Below are positions 25,888-35,062 of a stretch of DNA of 64,000 nt, one piece after another. Every line of letters begins with the position of its first letter. The first letter of the stretch is position 1. Under the pieces are notes generated by a model that ran no database searches, was not told where the DNA came from, and saw nothing but the letters and a program-made list of their open reading frames with translations. The stretch comes from Nocardia carnea (GTDB taxonomy: Bacteria > Actinomycetota > Actinomycetes > Mycobacteriales > Mycobacteriaceae), in assembly GCF_029868325.1 (NCBI RefSeq), contig NZ_JARWNW010000314.1, positions 1 to 64,000 on the forward strand, in the 5' to 3' direction. The position numbers were made by a program, and so were the translations under genes.

Positions 25888-26532
25888 CTAGTCGCCCCAG
25901 CCGCCGGCGGCGATGATGTCCTGCCAGGTGGGGACCAGCTCAGGGTGGGCAAGGCGGACGATTTCGCCGGGTAGCGAACCCGGTTGCGCCTTGGCGGGAT
26001 TCGCTACGGCTTGCGCTTCGACGAGGCGGGTCAGCGCGCGGATTCCGCCGAGTCGCGGATAGTCCGTGTGTACGCGGTCGGCGTATCCCCGGGGAAGCAT
26101 GCCTGCGTTGCCGCCGATATCGATGGCGATACCGTCGACGGCGACCCAGATGGCGGCGGGGCGGCGGCGACGGTAGACAGGGGAGTCGCTGAGGCCGGTG
26201 GTGTGGGCGGCGATGGCATCCCAGACGATGTCGACTCGTTCGTCGGTCACGCCTTGGGATTCCAGGAATTCAGCGGCGTAGTCGGCGCCGTCGACCTCGA
26301 ATCGCTGGTCGCCGTTGGCAACTTCGGCCAGGCCGATATCGTGCAGGGCGCAGATGAGGTACACGGTTTCTTCGTCGTAGTCCATGCCGGGCCGCAGTCC
26401 ACGGTCGGCGGCCGCGGCCCGGGCGAACAGGAACGAGCGGACGCTGTGATTGCGCAGGGCGGGGGTCAGTTCGGTATCGATCACGGTCTGCGCCGCGCGC
26501 GCCAGGGGCGTGGCCGGTAGGTCCAGGGACAT
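25888..26532 (-). CDS. HD domain-containing protein (cyanamide hydratase-like)
   Basis: A 214-residue HD-superfamily protein with the metal pair HD in LICALHDIGLAEV (about 64-66), an early NHSVRSFLFARA helix with another histidine, and AIAAHTTG supplying a later histidine. The NHSxR start is that of cyanamide-hydratase-like (Ddi2/Cah) members. Such enzymes hydrate small nitriles or cyanamides, but many relatives are uncharacterised. GAGGAG lies before ATG 26532. It is followed by the small monooxygenase-like gene and preceded by a GlxA-type regulator on the same strand. Confidence 0.78.
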   Translation of the reverse strand: MSLDLPATPLARAAQTVIDTELTPALRNHSVRSFLFARAAAADRGLRPGMDYDEETVYLICALHDIGLAEVANGDQRFEVDGADYAAEFLESQGVTDERVDIVWDAIAAHTTGLSDSPVYRRRRPAAIWVAVDGIAIDIGGNAGMLPRGYADRVHTDYPRLGGIRALTRLVEAQAVANPAKAQPGSLPGEIVRLAHPELVPTWQDIIAAGGWGD

Positions 26533-26702
26533 GGGAACTCCTCGGGGTGAAAGGACATGCGGCAGACGTGCGTTGTCGCATGCCGCTGGAAGGCCGGGCC
26601 CGTACAGGCCGGAGCCGGTCGTTATCGCTGGGCTGGGAGAGGGCGGGCCGGTCGAGGTTTTCGGCCGGGACAGGACGGTGTCGGTCAGGCAAGTACGGCG
26701 GG

Positions 26703-27665
26703 TTACGCCGTGATGGTGGCGGCAGTGGTGGAGCGGAAGCGGTCCCGGTAGTCCGCGGGCGAAATCCCGAGCCTGCGGTGGAAGGCGCGGCGCAATGATT
26801 CGGCGGTACCGAAACCACACCGCCGGGCGACGGTGTCCACCGGATCGCCATCGAACAGTGCCGTCTGGGCCGCTTCGATCCGGACTTGCTCGACATAGGC
26901 CGCCGGGCCGACGCCGAGTTCGGCGCTGAAACGGCGCTGGAAGTGTCGGGGACTCAAACCGGACCGTGCCGCGAGATCGCCGATACTGTGCCGGGCGCCG
27001 GGTTCGGCGTGGATGGCCGCCACCGCCGACCGCACCGGGTCGGTCGCGGGCTGTGGTCGCCACAGCGCCGTGCTGAACTGGGTCTGCCCGCCGGGACGGC
27101 GCAGGAACAGCACCAGGAAGCGCGCCAGTTCGAGGGCGACCCGGCGGCCGAGATCATCCTCCACGAGAGCCAGGGCGAGATCCATCCCGGCGGTCACGCC
27201 CGCCGAGGACCAGGCGTTGCCATCGTGCACGAAAATCGGGTCGCTTTCGACACTGACCCGGGGAAACTCGCGAGCGAGTTGCGCGGTGAACGCCCAATGC
27301 GTGGTAACCCGCTTCCCATCGAGTACCCCTGCCGCGGCGAGCAGGAACGCACCGGTGCACACCGAGGCGACGCGGCGGGCCCGCGCGGCGGCCCGGATCC
27401 ACTGCATGAGGCGGGGATCGTCGCGGGCGGTCTCGACGCCGGGTCCGCCGACGACGATGAGCGTATCCACGGTCGCCGGGGCCACATCGTCCACACCGCA
27501 GTCGACTCCTACTGGTAACCCGCTGTCGGACCGCACGCATCCCGGACGAGTGGCCACGACCTGGCAGTCGTACTCACCGGCGCCCTGAAAGACCTCGTAG
27601 GGGCCGACCAGGTCGAGCGCTTGGAAATCGTCGAAGACGACGAATACGACACGGCGTTGCTGCAC
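26703..27665 (-). CDS. GlxA-type regulator: DJ-1/PfpI domain plus AraC DNA-binding domain
   Basis: A 320-residue protein. The N-terminal half is a DJ-1/PfpI-like domain with the nucleophile elbow SVCTGAFLLAAAG. The C-terminal ~100 residues are an AraC double helix-turn-helix with the signature CGFGTAESLRRAFHRRLG. Such regulators sense small metabolites and activate neighbouring catabolic operons. GTG 27665 is preferred because it yields the usual QRRVVFVVFDDF start and follows GGAAGGTGGGGA; ATG 27707 is possible. It diverges from the dienelactone hydrolase, and may control it or the HD gene downstream. Confidence 0.85.
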   Translation of the reverse strand: MQQRRVVFVVFDDFQALDLVGPYEVFQGAGEYDCQVVATRPGCVRSDSGLPVGVDCGVDDVAPATVDTLIVVGGPGVETARDDPRLMQWIRAAARARRVASVCTGAFLLAAAGVLDGKRVTTHWAFTAQLAREFPRVSVESDPIFVHDGNAWSSAGVTAGMDLALALVEDDLGRRVALELARFLVLFLRRPGGQTQFSTALWRPQPATDPVRSAVAAIHAEPGARHSIGDLAARSGLSPRHFQRRFSAELGVGPAAYVEQVRIEAAQTALFDGDPVDTVARRCGFGTAESLRRAFHRRLGISPADYRDRFRSTTAATITA

Positions 27666-27928
27666 ACTCCCCACCTTCCGCTGTACCGAGGGTGGCGTCA
27701 ACGACATACATCCCACAGATCGCGCCATCGGTGGAACGTTGCTAGGGTCTGTGGTGATGACTACCGGGACGGCATTGCGCCACACACGGACGGGCTACCC
27801 GGTGTTGTTCTGAGCGCCGCGCGGGCTGGTTCGGGTCCGCTGTGCTGCACAGGATTCCGCTGTACTGCCCGGGCTCCGCCTTCGTCGAGTTGATCGCAGA
27901 ACATCGACTACGACAGAAGGAATCACCG

Positions 27929-28714
27929 ATGATTGCAATACAAGGAATGCCGGTCGACGTGCGGACGGCCGATGGGGTGGCCGACGCGTATCTCGCCTAT
28001 CCCGACGACGGCGCTCCCCATCCGGGAGTGCTGGTGATCCAGGACGGCTTCGGCCTGCGGCCCGGGCTGCGGTCGCTGGCCGACCGTATCGCCGCCCACG
28101 GGTACACAGTTCTCCTACCGAATGCCTACTACCGGCACGGGCGTGCGCCGGTGATCGAACTGCCGGATTTCATCGACCCGGAACAGCGGCCGGAGATCTT
28201 CCAGCAGGTCTTCCCGATGATCCGCGAGCTCACACCGGAGCTGCTGCGTTCGGATAGCGCCGCGTACCTGGACCGGCTGGCGGCGGCACCGCAGGCGGCC
28301 GCAGGGAAGGTCGGCGTCACCGGTTACTGCATGGGGGCGCGGCTTGCGGTGCTGATCGCCGCCATGTTTCCCGGCCGAGTCGGGGCGGTGGCAGGATTCC
28401 ACGGTGGGCCGCTCGTCACCGACACCCCGGACAGTCCGCATCTGATGGCCGGAAACATCACCGCGGAACTGTATTTCGCCCACGCCGGCGAGGACGACCA
28501 TATGACTCCGGACCATATCGCCCGGTTCGACGAGGCATTGGCCACCGCCGGTGTCCGGTACCGCACCGAGGTCTACGAGGGCGCCCGGCACGGCTTCACC
28601 CAGGCCGATACCTCCGCCTACGATCCCGCGGCCGCCGAACGGCACTACCGCGAACTTCTCGCATTGTTCGACCGGACGCTGCCCGCGGGCGGGTCTGCGA
28701 GCGTGTCACGGTAG
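27929..28714 (+). CDS. Dienelactone hydrolase family protein
   Basis: A 261-residue alpha/beta hydrolase. The nucleophile is Cys in GYCMG (VTGYCMGARLAV), the usual residue of dienelactone hydrolases, with Asp in AGEDDHM and His in GARHGF near the C-terminus. These enzymes open lactones or hydrolyse esters of modified carboxylic acids. ATG 27929 follows AGAAGG. It is divergent from the GlxA-type regulator with a 263-base intergenic region. The last nine bases overlap the end of a broken gene on the other strand. Confidence 0.88.
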   Translation: MIAIQGMPVDVRTADGVADAYLAYPDDGAPHPGVLVIQDGFGLRPGLRSLADRIAAHGYTVLLPNAYYRHGRAPVIELPDFIDPEQRPEIFQQVFPMIRELTPELLRSDSAAYLDRLAAAPQAAAGKVGVTGYCMGARLAVLIAAMFPGRVGAVAGFHGGPLVTDTPDSPHLMAGNITAELYFAHAGEDDHMTPDHIARFDEALATAGVRYRTEVYEGARHGFTQADTSAYDPAAAERHYRELLALFDRTLPAGGSASVSR

Positions 28715-29175
28715 GGGTGCTTGCCAGCGCACGGCCGTCCCGCCGCCGGGGAGCGGTTCGATATCGCAGCGCCCGCCGGCGGCCTCGGCGCGAGCGGTCA
28801 GATTCGCCAGGCCGCTGCCCCACGCCGCGGACTCCGTCGACGACCATGCGGGCATCCTTGGAACAGCCGATCAGCACGGTGTCCGGCCGCTCGTCGGCGA
28901 CCGTGCAGACGATCTCCAGCTCGGCTCCGGCACGGTTGCGCGCGAGATCACGTGCGGTGAACAGTAATGTCGCCGCATCCGCACGCAGCGTCCCGTCGTC
29001 GTTGGTGGCAGTTGCCCCTGTCGTGATCGGGCTCGCCGAGGCTGCCGACTGCCGACACCAGATGCAAGGGGATGCGGTGACGTGCCGCCGTGCGTGCCGC
29101 CCACCACAGTGCGGTCATCGATCCGGACGACCCGTCGATGCCGACCACAACAGGGGCTCGCGTGCGCGCGGTCAA
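28706..29175 (-). pseudogene. Broken universal-stress-protein gene joined to a histidine-kinase tail
   Basis: Three minus-strand frames read in order. From TTG 29175 (with AAAGGAAA upstream) comes a UspA start, VVVGIDGSSGSMTALWWAAR, to about 29025. After a frame change the UspA sequence continues, including LLFTARDLARNRAGAELE and SKDARMVV, to about 28820. Then a third frame gives GSGLANLTARAEAAGG and WQAPLP, which is the C-terminal ATPase end of a DevS/NarL-type sensor kinase, stopping at 28706. So a stress-protein gene with a frameshift was fused to the tail of a redox-sensor kinase. No complete product can be made. Both gene types belong to actinobacterial dormancy regulons. Confidence 0.75.
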
Positions 29176-29293
29176 GGGGTTTCCTTTCGTTCGACGGTCG
29201 GCTGCCCCCGATACCCGGTTTCGGCACAGTGAGAGCAACCGGTCTATACAGACTCGTCGCCGACATGAGAACGCAGCACGCGGTGGCGGATGC

Positions 29294-29352
29294 GGGCGAT
29301 GGTCCCGTGCCGGAAGGCCGAAAGACCCTGGCCGGTGGGGACTTCGTGATCA
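29294..29352 (-). promoter_or_regulatory. DosR-box-like repeats upstream of the broken stress-protein gene
   Basis: On the minus strand GGGACCATCGCCC (29306-29294) and GGGTCTTTCGGCCTT (29328-29314) resemble the mycobacterial DosR core GGGACTTTCGGCCCT; GGGGACTT at 29337-29344 on the plus strand is a third half-site. They lie ~120-170 bases before the stress-protein start. Similarity is by eye only. Confidence 0.35.
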
Positions 29353-29377
29353 CAGGGATCACCCGCGCCGATTCGGA

Positions 29378-30556
29378 TCACCCGAGCATGTCTTCGATCA
29401 GGTCGGCGGCCCTGCCCGTACCACCCTCGGCCCGGGCCTGCGCGCGTAGCCGAGCGGACCGGCGACTCACCTCCGGGCCGGTGACCAGATCATTCAATGC
29501 TGTGCGCAGCGTTCCGGCGGTGGCCTGCTCGGTATCGATCCGCCGGGCCACGCCCAGTTCCACCAGCCGGTCGGCATTGACCGATTGTTCGGCCGCCTGT
29601 GGCACGGCGATCATGGGCACGCCGGCCGTCAGCCCCTCCGCACAGCCACCCATACCGGCATGCGTGACGAAGGCGTCGGCCTGCTCCAGGATCGCCTGCT
29701 GCGGGACCCAGGAGTGCACTTCGATATTCGCGGGGATGGTTCCGAGTTCCTGTGGGCCGGTGTATTTCCCGATCTGCAGCACCACGTGCCACCCGGGCAG
29801 ATCGCCGAATGCGGACAGGCATTGCCGATAGAACTCCGGCCGGTAGGTGTACGCCGAACCCAGCGAGATCAGCAGCACGTTCTCGGCCGCGGCGGGACGC
29901 GTCCAGGTAACGGATTCGCCCGGGGGCAGGCAGGGGCCGGTGTATGTCACCGTTTCGCTGTCGACGCGTTCGGCATTCGGTTGCATCGCACGGGGGATGA
30001 GAGCCACGGTATGCGCGGGCCGGCCGGAGAAGGCGTCGACGTCAGCGGTGGTCGCACCGCATTCGGCGAGCCATCGGGCGAATCGTGCCCGGTAGTCGCC
30101 GGCGCCGGGCAGCTGTCGCAGGTGGGCGGCGACGTCTTCTTCGTAGCCGTCCCAGGCCACGAAGGTCGGGGACAACAGCATGAACGGGCGTCGCTGCTTC
30201 TCGGCGAGGGCGCGGGCGGCGTAGGCGCCGATATCGTACAGGTAGAGGTCGGCCGGGTCGCGATCGTAGATGGCCTGTAACTGCGGCAATGCTGCGACGG
30301 CATCGTCGAGAAACAGGCTCGCGGCGGCGATCGGGTCGTCGGGCCAGTTGTTGTCGGCCACCGGTAACGCCGAACTGCACGCGACGAACTCGGCGCCGGT
30401 GGCGGTGATCAGTTCGGCCACGAACGGGTCGTTGGCGTAGGTCACGCGGTGGCCTCGGCGCACCAGTTCGCGGATCACCTCGAGGCTCGGCAGGACGTGA
30501 CTGACGATCGGGATACCGATCATCGCGATATGTGCGGGGTGGTGGGTCGTGGGCAT
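29378..30556 (-). CDS. MGT-family glycosyltransferase (macrolide/oleandomycin type)
   Basis: A 392-residue GT1 enzyme with GT-B fold. The acceptor domain begins HIAMIGIPIVSHVLPSLEV, and the donor-binding block is HSWVPQQAILEQADAFVTHAG followed by GVPMIAVPQAAEQ, where the C-terminal GxPM...E/DQ region contacts the nucleotide sugar. OleD/OleI-like members glycosylate macrolides or plant phenolics and can inactivate antibiotics. A promoter with TATAGT and a palindromic region lies 60-95 bases upstream. It stands alone between a pseudogene and a CBS gene, so a resistance or detoxification role is likelier than biosynthesis. Confidence 0.88.
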   Translation of the reverse strand: MPTTHHPAHIAMIGIPIVSHVLPSLEVIRELVRRGHRVTYANDPFVAELITATGAEFVACSSALPVADNNWPDDPIAAASLFLDDAVAALPQLQAIYDRDPADLYLYDIGAYAARALAEKQRRPFMLLSPTFVAWDGYEEDVAAHLRQLPGAGDYRARFARWLAECGATTADVDAFSGRPAHTVALIPRAMQPNAERVDSETVTYTGPCLPPGESVTWTRPAAAENVLLISLGSAYTYRPEFYRQCLSAFGDLPGWHVVLQIGKYTGPQELGTIPANIEVHSWVPQQAILEQADAFVTHAGMGGCAEGLTAGVPMIAVPQAAEQSVNADRLVELGVARRIDTEQATAGTLRTALNDLVTGPEVSRRSARLRAQARAEGGTGRAADLIEDMLG

Positions 30557-30615
30557 AACTCGTTTCCGGTCGGTCCGGGTGGTGTTCGGCGATACAGCGG
30601 CAGAGGGATCGCGCC

Positions 30616-30649
30616 ACTATAGCGACAGGTGTTGCATTTGCATGCTGTC
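30616..30649 (-). promoter_or_regulatory. Promoter and nested palindromes of the glycosyltransferase gene
   Basis: The minus-strand -10 TATAGT is at 30621-30616. Directly upstream, TGCATTTGCA (30633-30642) is an inverted repeat nested in GACAG/CTGTC arms (30624-30628 and 30645-30649). The position over the -35 region suggests a repressor site. Confidence 0.45.
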
Positions 30650-30837
30650 ACGGGTCCGTTCCGGTGGGCAACCAGGTTTCTGGTGTGGCGATAGCGGCAA
30701 CTCGGGCCGGACCGCCGAACGCGTCCGGCCGGATCCCGGACGAGTCTGGACAGCGATCACACCGGCGCGGACGATGGACTAGAGCATTCGCAGCGAGGAG
30801 GACCCGGCAGGTTGTATCCCGGTGGAAGGAGAGCACG

Positions 30838-31296
30838 ATGACCACAGCACGCGAGCTCATGCACACCGATGTGGTGACCATCGGTGTACGCGACACCATG
30901 GACACCGCCGCCCAGCAGATGCGACAGCGCGATATCGGGGCGCTGCCGATCTGTGACGGGGAACGACATCCGGTCGGCATCGTCACCGACCGGGATATCG
31001 TGGTGAACTGCCTGGCCTTGGGACGCAATCCCACGACAGCGACCGCCGGAGAGTTCGCGCAGGGCGACGAACTGCGCACCGTCGAGGCGGATACGGAATT
31101 CGGGGCGATCCTGGCGCTGATGCAGCAGTACCAGATCCGCCGGTTGCCCGTCACCGAGCGCGGCCGGCTGGTCGGAATCATCACCGAGGCTGATATCGCC
31201 CACGGTGTATCGGAGGCGCAGACCGGCGAATTCGTGGAGGCGGTCTGTGAACAGCAATTGCCCGCCCGGGTCGGTGAGCCTGCTCTCGGCGGTTGA
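30838..31296 (+). CDS. CBS-pair protein (Hrp1-like)
   Basis: A 152-residue protein made of two CBS domains (about 8-60 and 75-130), with the repeated GALPICDGERHPVGIVTDRDI and RRLPVTERGRLVGIITEADI. This is the size and make-up of mycobacterial Hrp1, a hypoxia-response protein of the DosR regulon, although it lacks a clear DosR box upstream. CBS pairs bind adenosyl ligands. GGAAGGAGAG precedes the ATG. Its nearness to the broken stress-protein/sensor-kinase genes suggests a reduced dormancy locus. Confidence 0.85.
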   Translation: MTTARELMHTDVVTIGVRDTMDTAAQQMRQRDIGALPICDGERHPVGIVTDRDIVVNCLALGRNPTTATAGEFAQGDELRTVEADTEFGAILALMQQYQIRRLPVTERGRLVGIITEADIAHGVSEAQTGEFVEAVCEQQLPARVGEPALGG

Positions 31297-31576
31297 TCGC
31301 GCGTGACGAACGGCCGGGTGTGCCGGTCGGTGAGCCGGAGCCCGGGGCCGAGGCGGAATACCGGCGGGCGAGGCGAAGAGGTTTCCGGGCGGCCCTGGTC
31401 GGCTGGGCCCGGTCACGATCAGCCGGGCGCCGGTAGGTGCGAATGTCTATCGCCGCGGTGTGCTCGATCGGACCGGCCTCCGCGCCGGGTTGTATCGGCT
31501 TCATGCTCCGGCATTTCGGGGCAGGCCGATGCCGTCCGGCGGCCGGCCGGTTCGTGAGCGGTGCAGTCGTAGGTGA
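31297..31576. other. Gene-free interval
   Basis: About 280 bases between the CBS gene (+) and the ceramidase stop (-). I see no convincing reading frame, terminator hairpin with long arms or repeat here; the base composition is as in coding DNA, so an unrecognised relic is possible. Confidence 0.4.
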
Positions 31577-33673
31577 TCAACGGATATCGAATTCGCTGCT
31601 GGTGCCGCTGACGGGGTGCAGGGTTCCGTCGGGGGACAAGCGGTCGGCCCGGTGGACGAATCGGTACCGCCCGGCCGGGGTGTCGCCGGGGATGTCCCAG
31701 GTGAAGGTCGCGACGGACGTGGCCGGTGGGCGTTTGCTCCAGTGGAAGCGCACATTCCATTCGCCTTCGTGGGCGACCCGGGTCCAGCGGCCGCCGACCG
31801 ATCGCTGGACCTCGAGGAAGGTGCCGTTGCGGCGCGGGTTGTGCTTGGGATGGGCGGAGACGAACTCCACGGTCGCGCGGGTGCCCGCAGTGTAGGAGGG
31901 TGCCGGCTGGGTGAGCACCGCGCCGAAATCGGATCCCGGCGGGGCGGTATCGGGGCCCGGCGCGGGCACGAAATTCGGCTGCAGATGCGAGATATCGCGC
32001 GGGGCGGGTCCGCGCGCGACGGTCGTGCCCGCGGCCAGCGCCGTGGCGAGGCGGGTGAATTCCTGCTGGTAGGCGGGCAGCGTATACCGACCGAACAGCG
32101 TGGACGCGCCCTCGTACTGCTGGACGTCGTATTCCTCCGGGGTCGTGACGTATTCGTGGTAGGCGTTCGCATAGCCCTGCAGCAGGACCTGGGCAATATC
32201 CACCCCGAGTGCCGCCGCCACGGCCCGGCGCACCCGCAGGCCTGCCACGATGGTGAACTCGCCACCGGCTGCCGCCAGGTACAACTCACCGATCCGCACG
32301 ATCTGAATCGGCACGATATTCGGCACCCAAGGAGCCGGTGGTAGCAGGCTGAACGGCACCGCGATCGCCTTGGGGGCCTGGGCATCGGCGAGCCAGCCGG
32401 GCGCGGGCGTGTGCGGATCGCCCAATGCGTCGATGAACGGATTGCGCACTCCCTCGGGAATCGGCGCGCCGGGTAGGCCCGGTCCGTCCTCGATACTGCC
32501 TGCCAGCAGGGAGACCCCGGCAGCGGCGGGTGCCGTATGGCGGGCCACGCCGTCCGGGGTGAACCGGCCGTCCACGGCGATATCGGCGAGATCGATATAG
32601 CAGAACACCGACCCCACCGGGCCTGCCAGCGGACGTGCCGCGGCCAGTGCCGCGCGGGAGGCGCTGTACTGCCGTTCGCCGATGATCCGGGTGTTGTCGA
32701 ATTCGTTGCCGGTGGGCCCGGAACCCGGTTGCAGGTTCAGGTTCGGCGACATGTCACCGGCATTGGTCTGCGCGAAGGCGGCGACGAAATCCGGTGGTCC
32801 CTCGTCGAGGTAGCGGACACCATGGTCGGTGTGTTCGCAGGCGAAGGCCGCATAACCCTTGTTGTCCGAGCTGATCAGCCGGTTCTTGTTCGTCATCGAC
32901 GTGTTGTGCGTGGCGAACCAGGTGATCGCGCCCGCCGGTCGGCCGCCCCGCTCGATCGACAGCGCAGTGACGGCCGGATCGATGGCAGACGGGAAGTGCT
33001 CCTTGTCCGCGGCGGGGTTGCGATCGAAGGCGACCCGGGACCGGTTAACGCTCGCGTCGTGGAGTTCGGAGCGCCCCAGCGCCAGGGTGCCGGGCGCGAG
33101 ATCGGCATGCGCCGCGGCGATGGCCTCGACCAGCCCACCGACCTCGGCATCGTAGACCTGCTGCTGGAATCCCAGAATCGACAGATTGTAGGCGTAATCG
33201 TGGGCCGCGCCGCCGCAGACGGCATGCGAATGCGTGGAGGTGAGCAGGACATTGCGCTCGGTGTAGAGATCGCCGAACCGCCGCGCCAGTTCGGTGAGCA
33301 CGCCCCGGTGCACCGACTGGAAGATCATCGCGTTCTCCGCGACCGCGAACACCACCCGCTCGGTGCCGGCGGCGATGACGAACGCGCGGGCGCGGGGCCG
33401 CAGATGGATTCCGGCGGTGGTCTGGTCCTGCTGGGAGTACCCCATCATGCCGCATTCGGCCGCCGGCCCGGTGATATCGGAAATCCCCATCCCGATCAGG
33501 TATTCGCCGGATCCGGGCGCGGCTGCCGCAGGGGCGGCGGCGCCGAACGTGGTGACCGAGCCGAGAGCGAAGGTTCCCGCTGCGGCACCTGCCAGCACGG
33601 TCCGGCGCGGAAGTGCCGCGGGCCGGTCGCCGGACGGGCCGGTGGCGGTGCGGGGTTCGGGTGTCGCTGCCAT
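31577..33673 (-). CDS. Neutral ceramidase, Tat-exported
   Basis: A 698-residue neutral/alkaline non-lysosomal ceramidase. After a twin-arginine signal (LPRRTVLAGAAAG, 21-33), the active-site zinc motif is STHSHAVCGG (His148, His150), ATHNTSM gives His256, and the nucleophile is Ser309 in NAGDMSPN. The C-terminal ~150 residues form an immunoglobulin-like domain. It should release fatty acids from ceramides outside the cell. AGGAAAGGAACC precedes ATG 33673. Secreted ceramidases occur in mycobacteria, nocardiae and Pseudomonas, where they act on host or environmental sphingolipids. It has no operon partners. Confidence 0.92.
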   Translation of the reverse strand: MAATPEPRTATGPSGDRPAALPRRTVLAGAAAGTFALGSVTTFGAAAPAAAAPGSGEYLIGMGISDITGPAAECGMMGYSQQDQTTAGIHLRPRARAFVIAAGTERVVFAVAENAMIFQSVHRGVLTELARRFGDLYTERNVLLTSTHSHAVCGGAAHDYAYNLSILGFQQQVYDAEVGGLVEAIAAAHADLAPGTLALGRSELHDASVNRSRVAFDRNPAADKEHFPSAIDPAVTALSIERGGRPAGAITWFATHNTSMTNKNRLISSDNKGYAAFACEHTDHGVRYLDEGPPDFVAAFAQTNAGDMSPNLNLQPGSGPTGNEFDNTRIIGERQYSASRAALAAARPLAGPVGSVFCYIDLADIAVDGRFTPDGVARHTAPAAAGVSLLAGSIEDGPGLPGAPIPEGVRNPFIDALGDPHTPAPGWLADAQAPKAIAVPFSLLPPAPWVPNIVPIQIVRIGELYLAAAGGEFTIVAGLRVRRAVAAALGVDIAQVLLQGYANAYHEYVTTPEEYDVQQYEGASTLFGRYTLPAYQQEFTRLATALAAGTTVARGPAPRDISHLQPNFVPAPGPDTAPPGSDFGAVLTQPAPSYTAGTRATVEFVSAHPKHNPRRNGTFLEVQRSVGGRWTRVAHEGEWNVRFHWSKRPPATSVATFTWDIPGDTPAGRYRFVHRADRLSPDGTLHPVSGTSSEFDIR

Positions 33674-33790
33674 CGCGGTTCCTTTCCTGTCGTGTGGCAG
33701 CGAACCACACTGTTGAACGTTCGTCCAGATGCGGTTGGTCAATTGTTCAGTTCGTGGTGCCGGTGATGCGCACGGAGGCGGGAGACTCGA

Positions 33791-35062
33791 TCAATCGGGC
33801 AGTAGCGGAACCGAAAGTCCTTCACCCCGGCCGAGGAGCGCGGCGCGGGTCACGGCGCTCGACCCGAACCGGGTCCGGACCTCGTCGAGTGCCGTATCCA
33901 ATTCCGGGCCGGGTCCGTGCTCGAACGGCAGCGTGAGCTGGCGGGGGTCCGCGTCTTCCAGGTTGGTCAGCGTCAACCCGATGAGGGTGAGCCCGCGCTC
34001 GTGGATCAGCGGCATGGCGGCAGTCAGCAGGCCGAGAGCCGTGCGCAGGATCGTTTCGGTGTGATCGGTGCAGTCGGGCAGGGTGTGCGAACGGGTGGCG
34101 CGGGTGAAATCGTCGAAACGCAGACGCAGCACCACCGTCCGGCAGACCCGGTCCGCGTTCCGGAGCCGCCGGCCCAGGCGATCGGTGAGACCGTGCAGAT
34201 ACGCCTCGATTTCGTCCGGGGTCCGCGCCCGGCGTCCGAGCGCGCGCTGAGCGCCGATCGACCGGCGCCGTCGCCCGGTTTCCACCCGGCGTGGGTCGCG
34301 CGCCCAGGCCAGGGCGTGCAGATGCCGGGCCGCTGCCCGGCCGACGATCGGCCGCAGCCCCTGTTCGCCGAGTTCGGCCAGCTGCCCGATCCGTTCGATC
34401 CCGTGCCCGCGCAATGCCTCGGCGGTCACCGGTCCCACGCCCCAGAGTCGCTGTACCGGAAGCGGATGCAGGAACTCCAGCTCGCCGCCGTGCTCGACCA
34501 GCAGTAAGCCGTCCGGTTTCGATACCGCACTGGCGACCTTGGCCAGGAATTTGGTGCCCGCGATCCCCACCGAAATGGGCAGACCGACTTCGCGCCGCAC
34601 CCGCGCACGCAGTTCCCGTGCGATGGTGCGCGGCTCCCCGGCGACCCGGCGCAACCCTGCGACATCGAGGAAGGCCTCGTCGATGGAGATCCCCTCCACG
34701 ACGGGAGTGGTATCGAAGAAGATCGCGAACACCTCCTTGCTGGCCTGCGCGTATTCGGACATCCGCGGCGGCACCACGATCGCCTCCGGACACAACTGCA
34801 GCGCCCGCCCGATATTCATCGGAGTCCGGACCCCTCGTGCCTTGGCCTCGTAACTGGCGGCCAGTACGACCCCGCCACCCACCAAGACGGGTTTGCCGCG
34901 CAGATGCGGCTGATCCCGCTGTTCGACCGAGGCGTAGAACGAGTCCAGATCGGCGTGCAGGATCGATGCCTGCGGTCGCGCGGCGATCCGAGGCCGCGGG
35001 CCGGCTCCGGGGGAGTGGTGTGTGCGCCCACGTCCCCGGAGGCCGCCATCGGATTCGAACAT
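33791..35062 (-). CDS. dinB: DNA polymerase IV (DinB)
   Basis: A 423-residue Y-family polymerase. The catalytic carboxylates lie in HADLDSFYASVE (36-47) and SIDEAFLD (~126-133); a helix-hairpin-helix (WGVGPVTAEALRGHG) and a little-finger domain follow. The end GEGLSVPLLPD does not show a clear beta-clamp motif of QLxLF type, but LTLPF occurs near 380. It performs error-prone lesion bypass. The ATG at 35062 is the only usable start and lies within a near-perfect LexA box, implying SOS control and a leaderless or nearly leaderless mRNA. An N-terminal extension of ~30 residues before the usual start is unusual. Confidence 0.92.
   Translation of the reverse strand: MFESDGGLRGRGRTHHSPGAGPRPRIAARPQASILHADLDSFYASVEQRDQPHLRGKPVLVGGGVVLAASYEAKARGVRTPMNIGRALQLCPEAIVVPPRMSEYAQASKEVFAIFFDTTPVVEGISIDEAFLDVAGLRRVAGEPRTIARELRARVRREVGLPISVGIAGTKFLAKVASAVSKPDGLLLVEHGGELEFLHPLPVQRLWGVGPVTAEALRGHGIERIGQLAELGEQGLRPIVGRAAARHLHALAWARDPRRVETGRRRRSIGAQRALGRRARTPDEIEAYLHGLTDRLGRRLRNADRVCRTVVLRLRFDDFTRATRSHTLPDCTDHTETILRTALGLLTAAMPLIHERGLTLIGLTLTNLEDADPRQLTLPFEHGPGPELDTALDEVRTRFGSSAVTRAALLGRGEGLSVPLLPD

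Noticed and set aside
30700..30837. A possible DosR box before the CBS-pair gene
   Set aside because: GGACTAGAGCATTC keeps only half of the palindrome; too weak to call.
33711..33726. GAACGTTC before the ceramidase gene as a LexA box
   Set aside because: The half-sites touch without the four-base spacer that LexA needs.
32537..33766. A 409-codon plus-strand frame opposite the ceramidase gene
   Set aside because: No motif, and the ceramidase on the other strand has all active-site residues.
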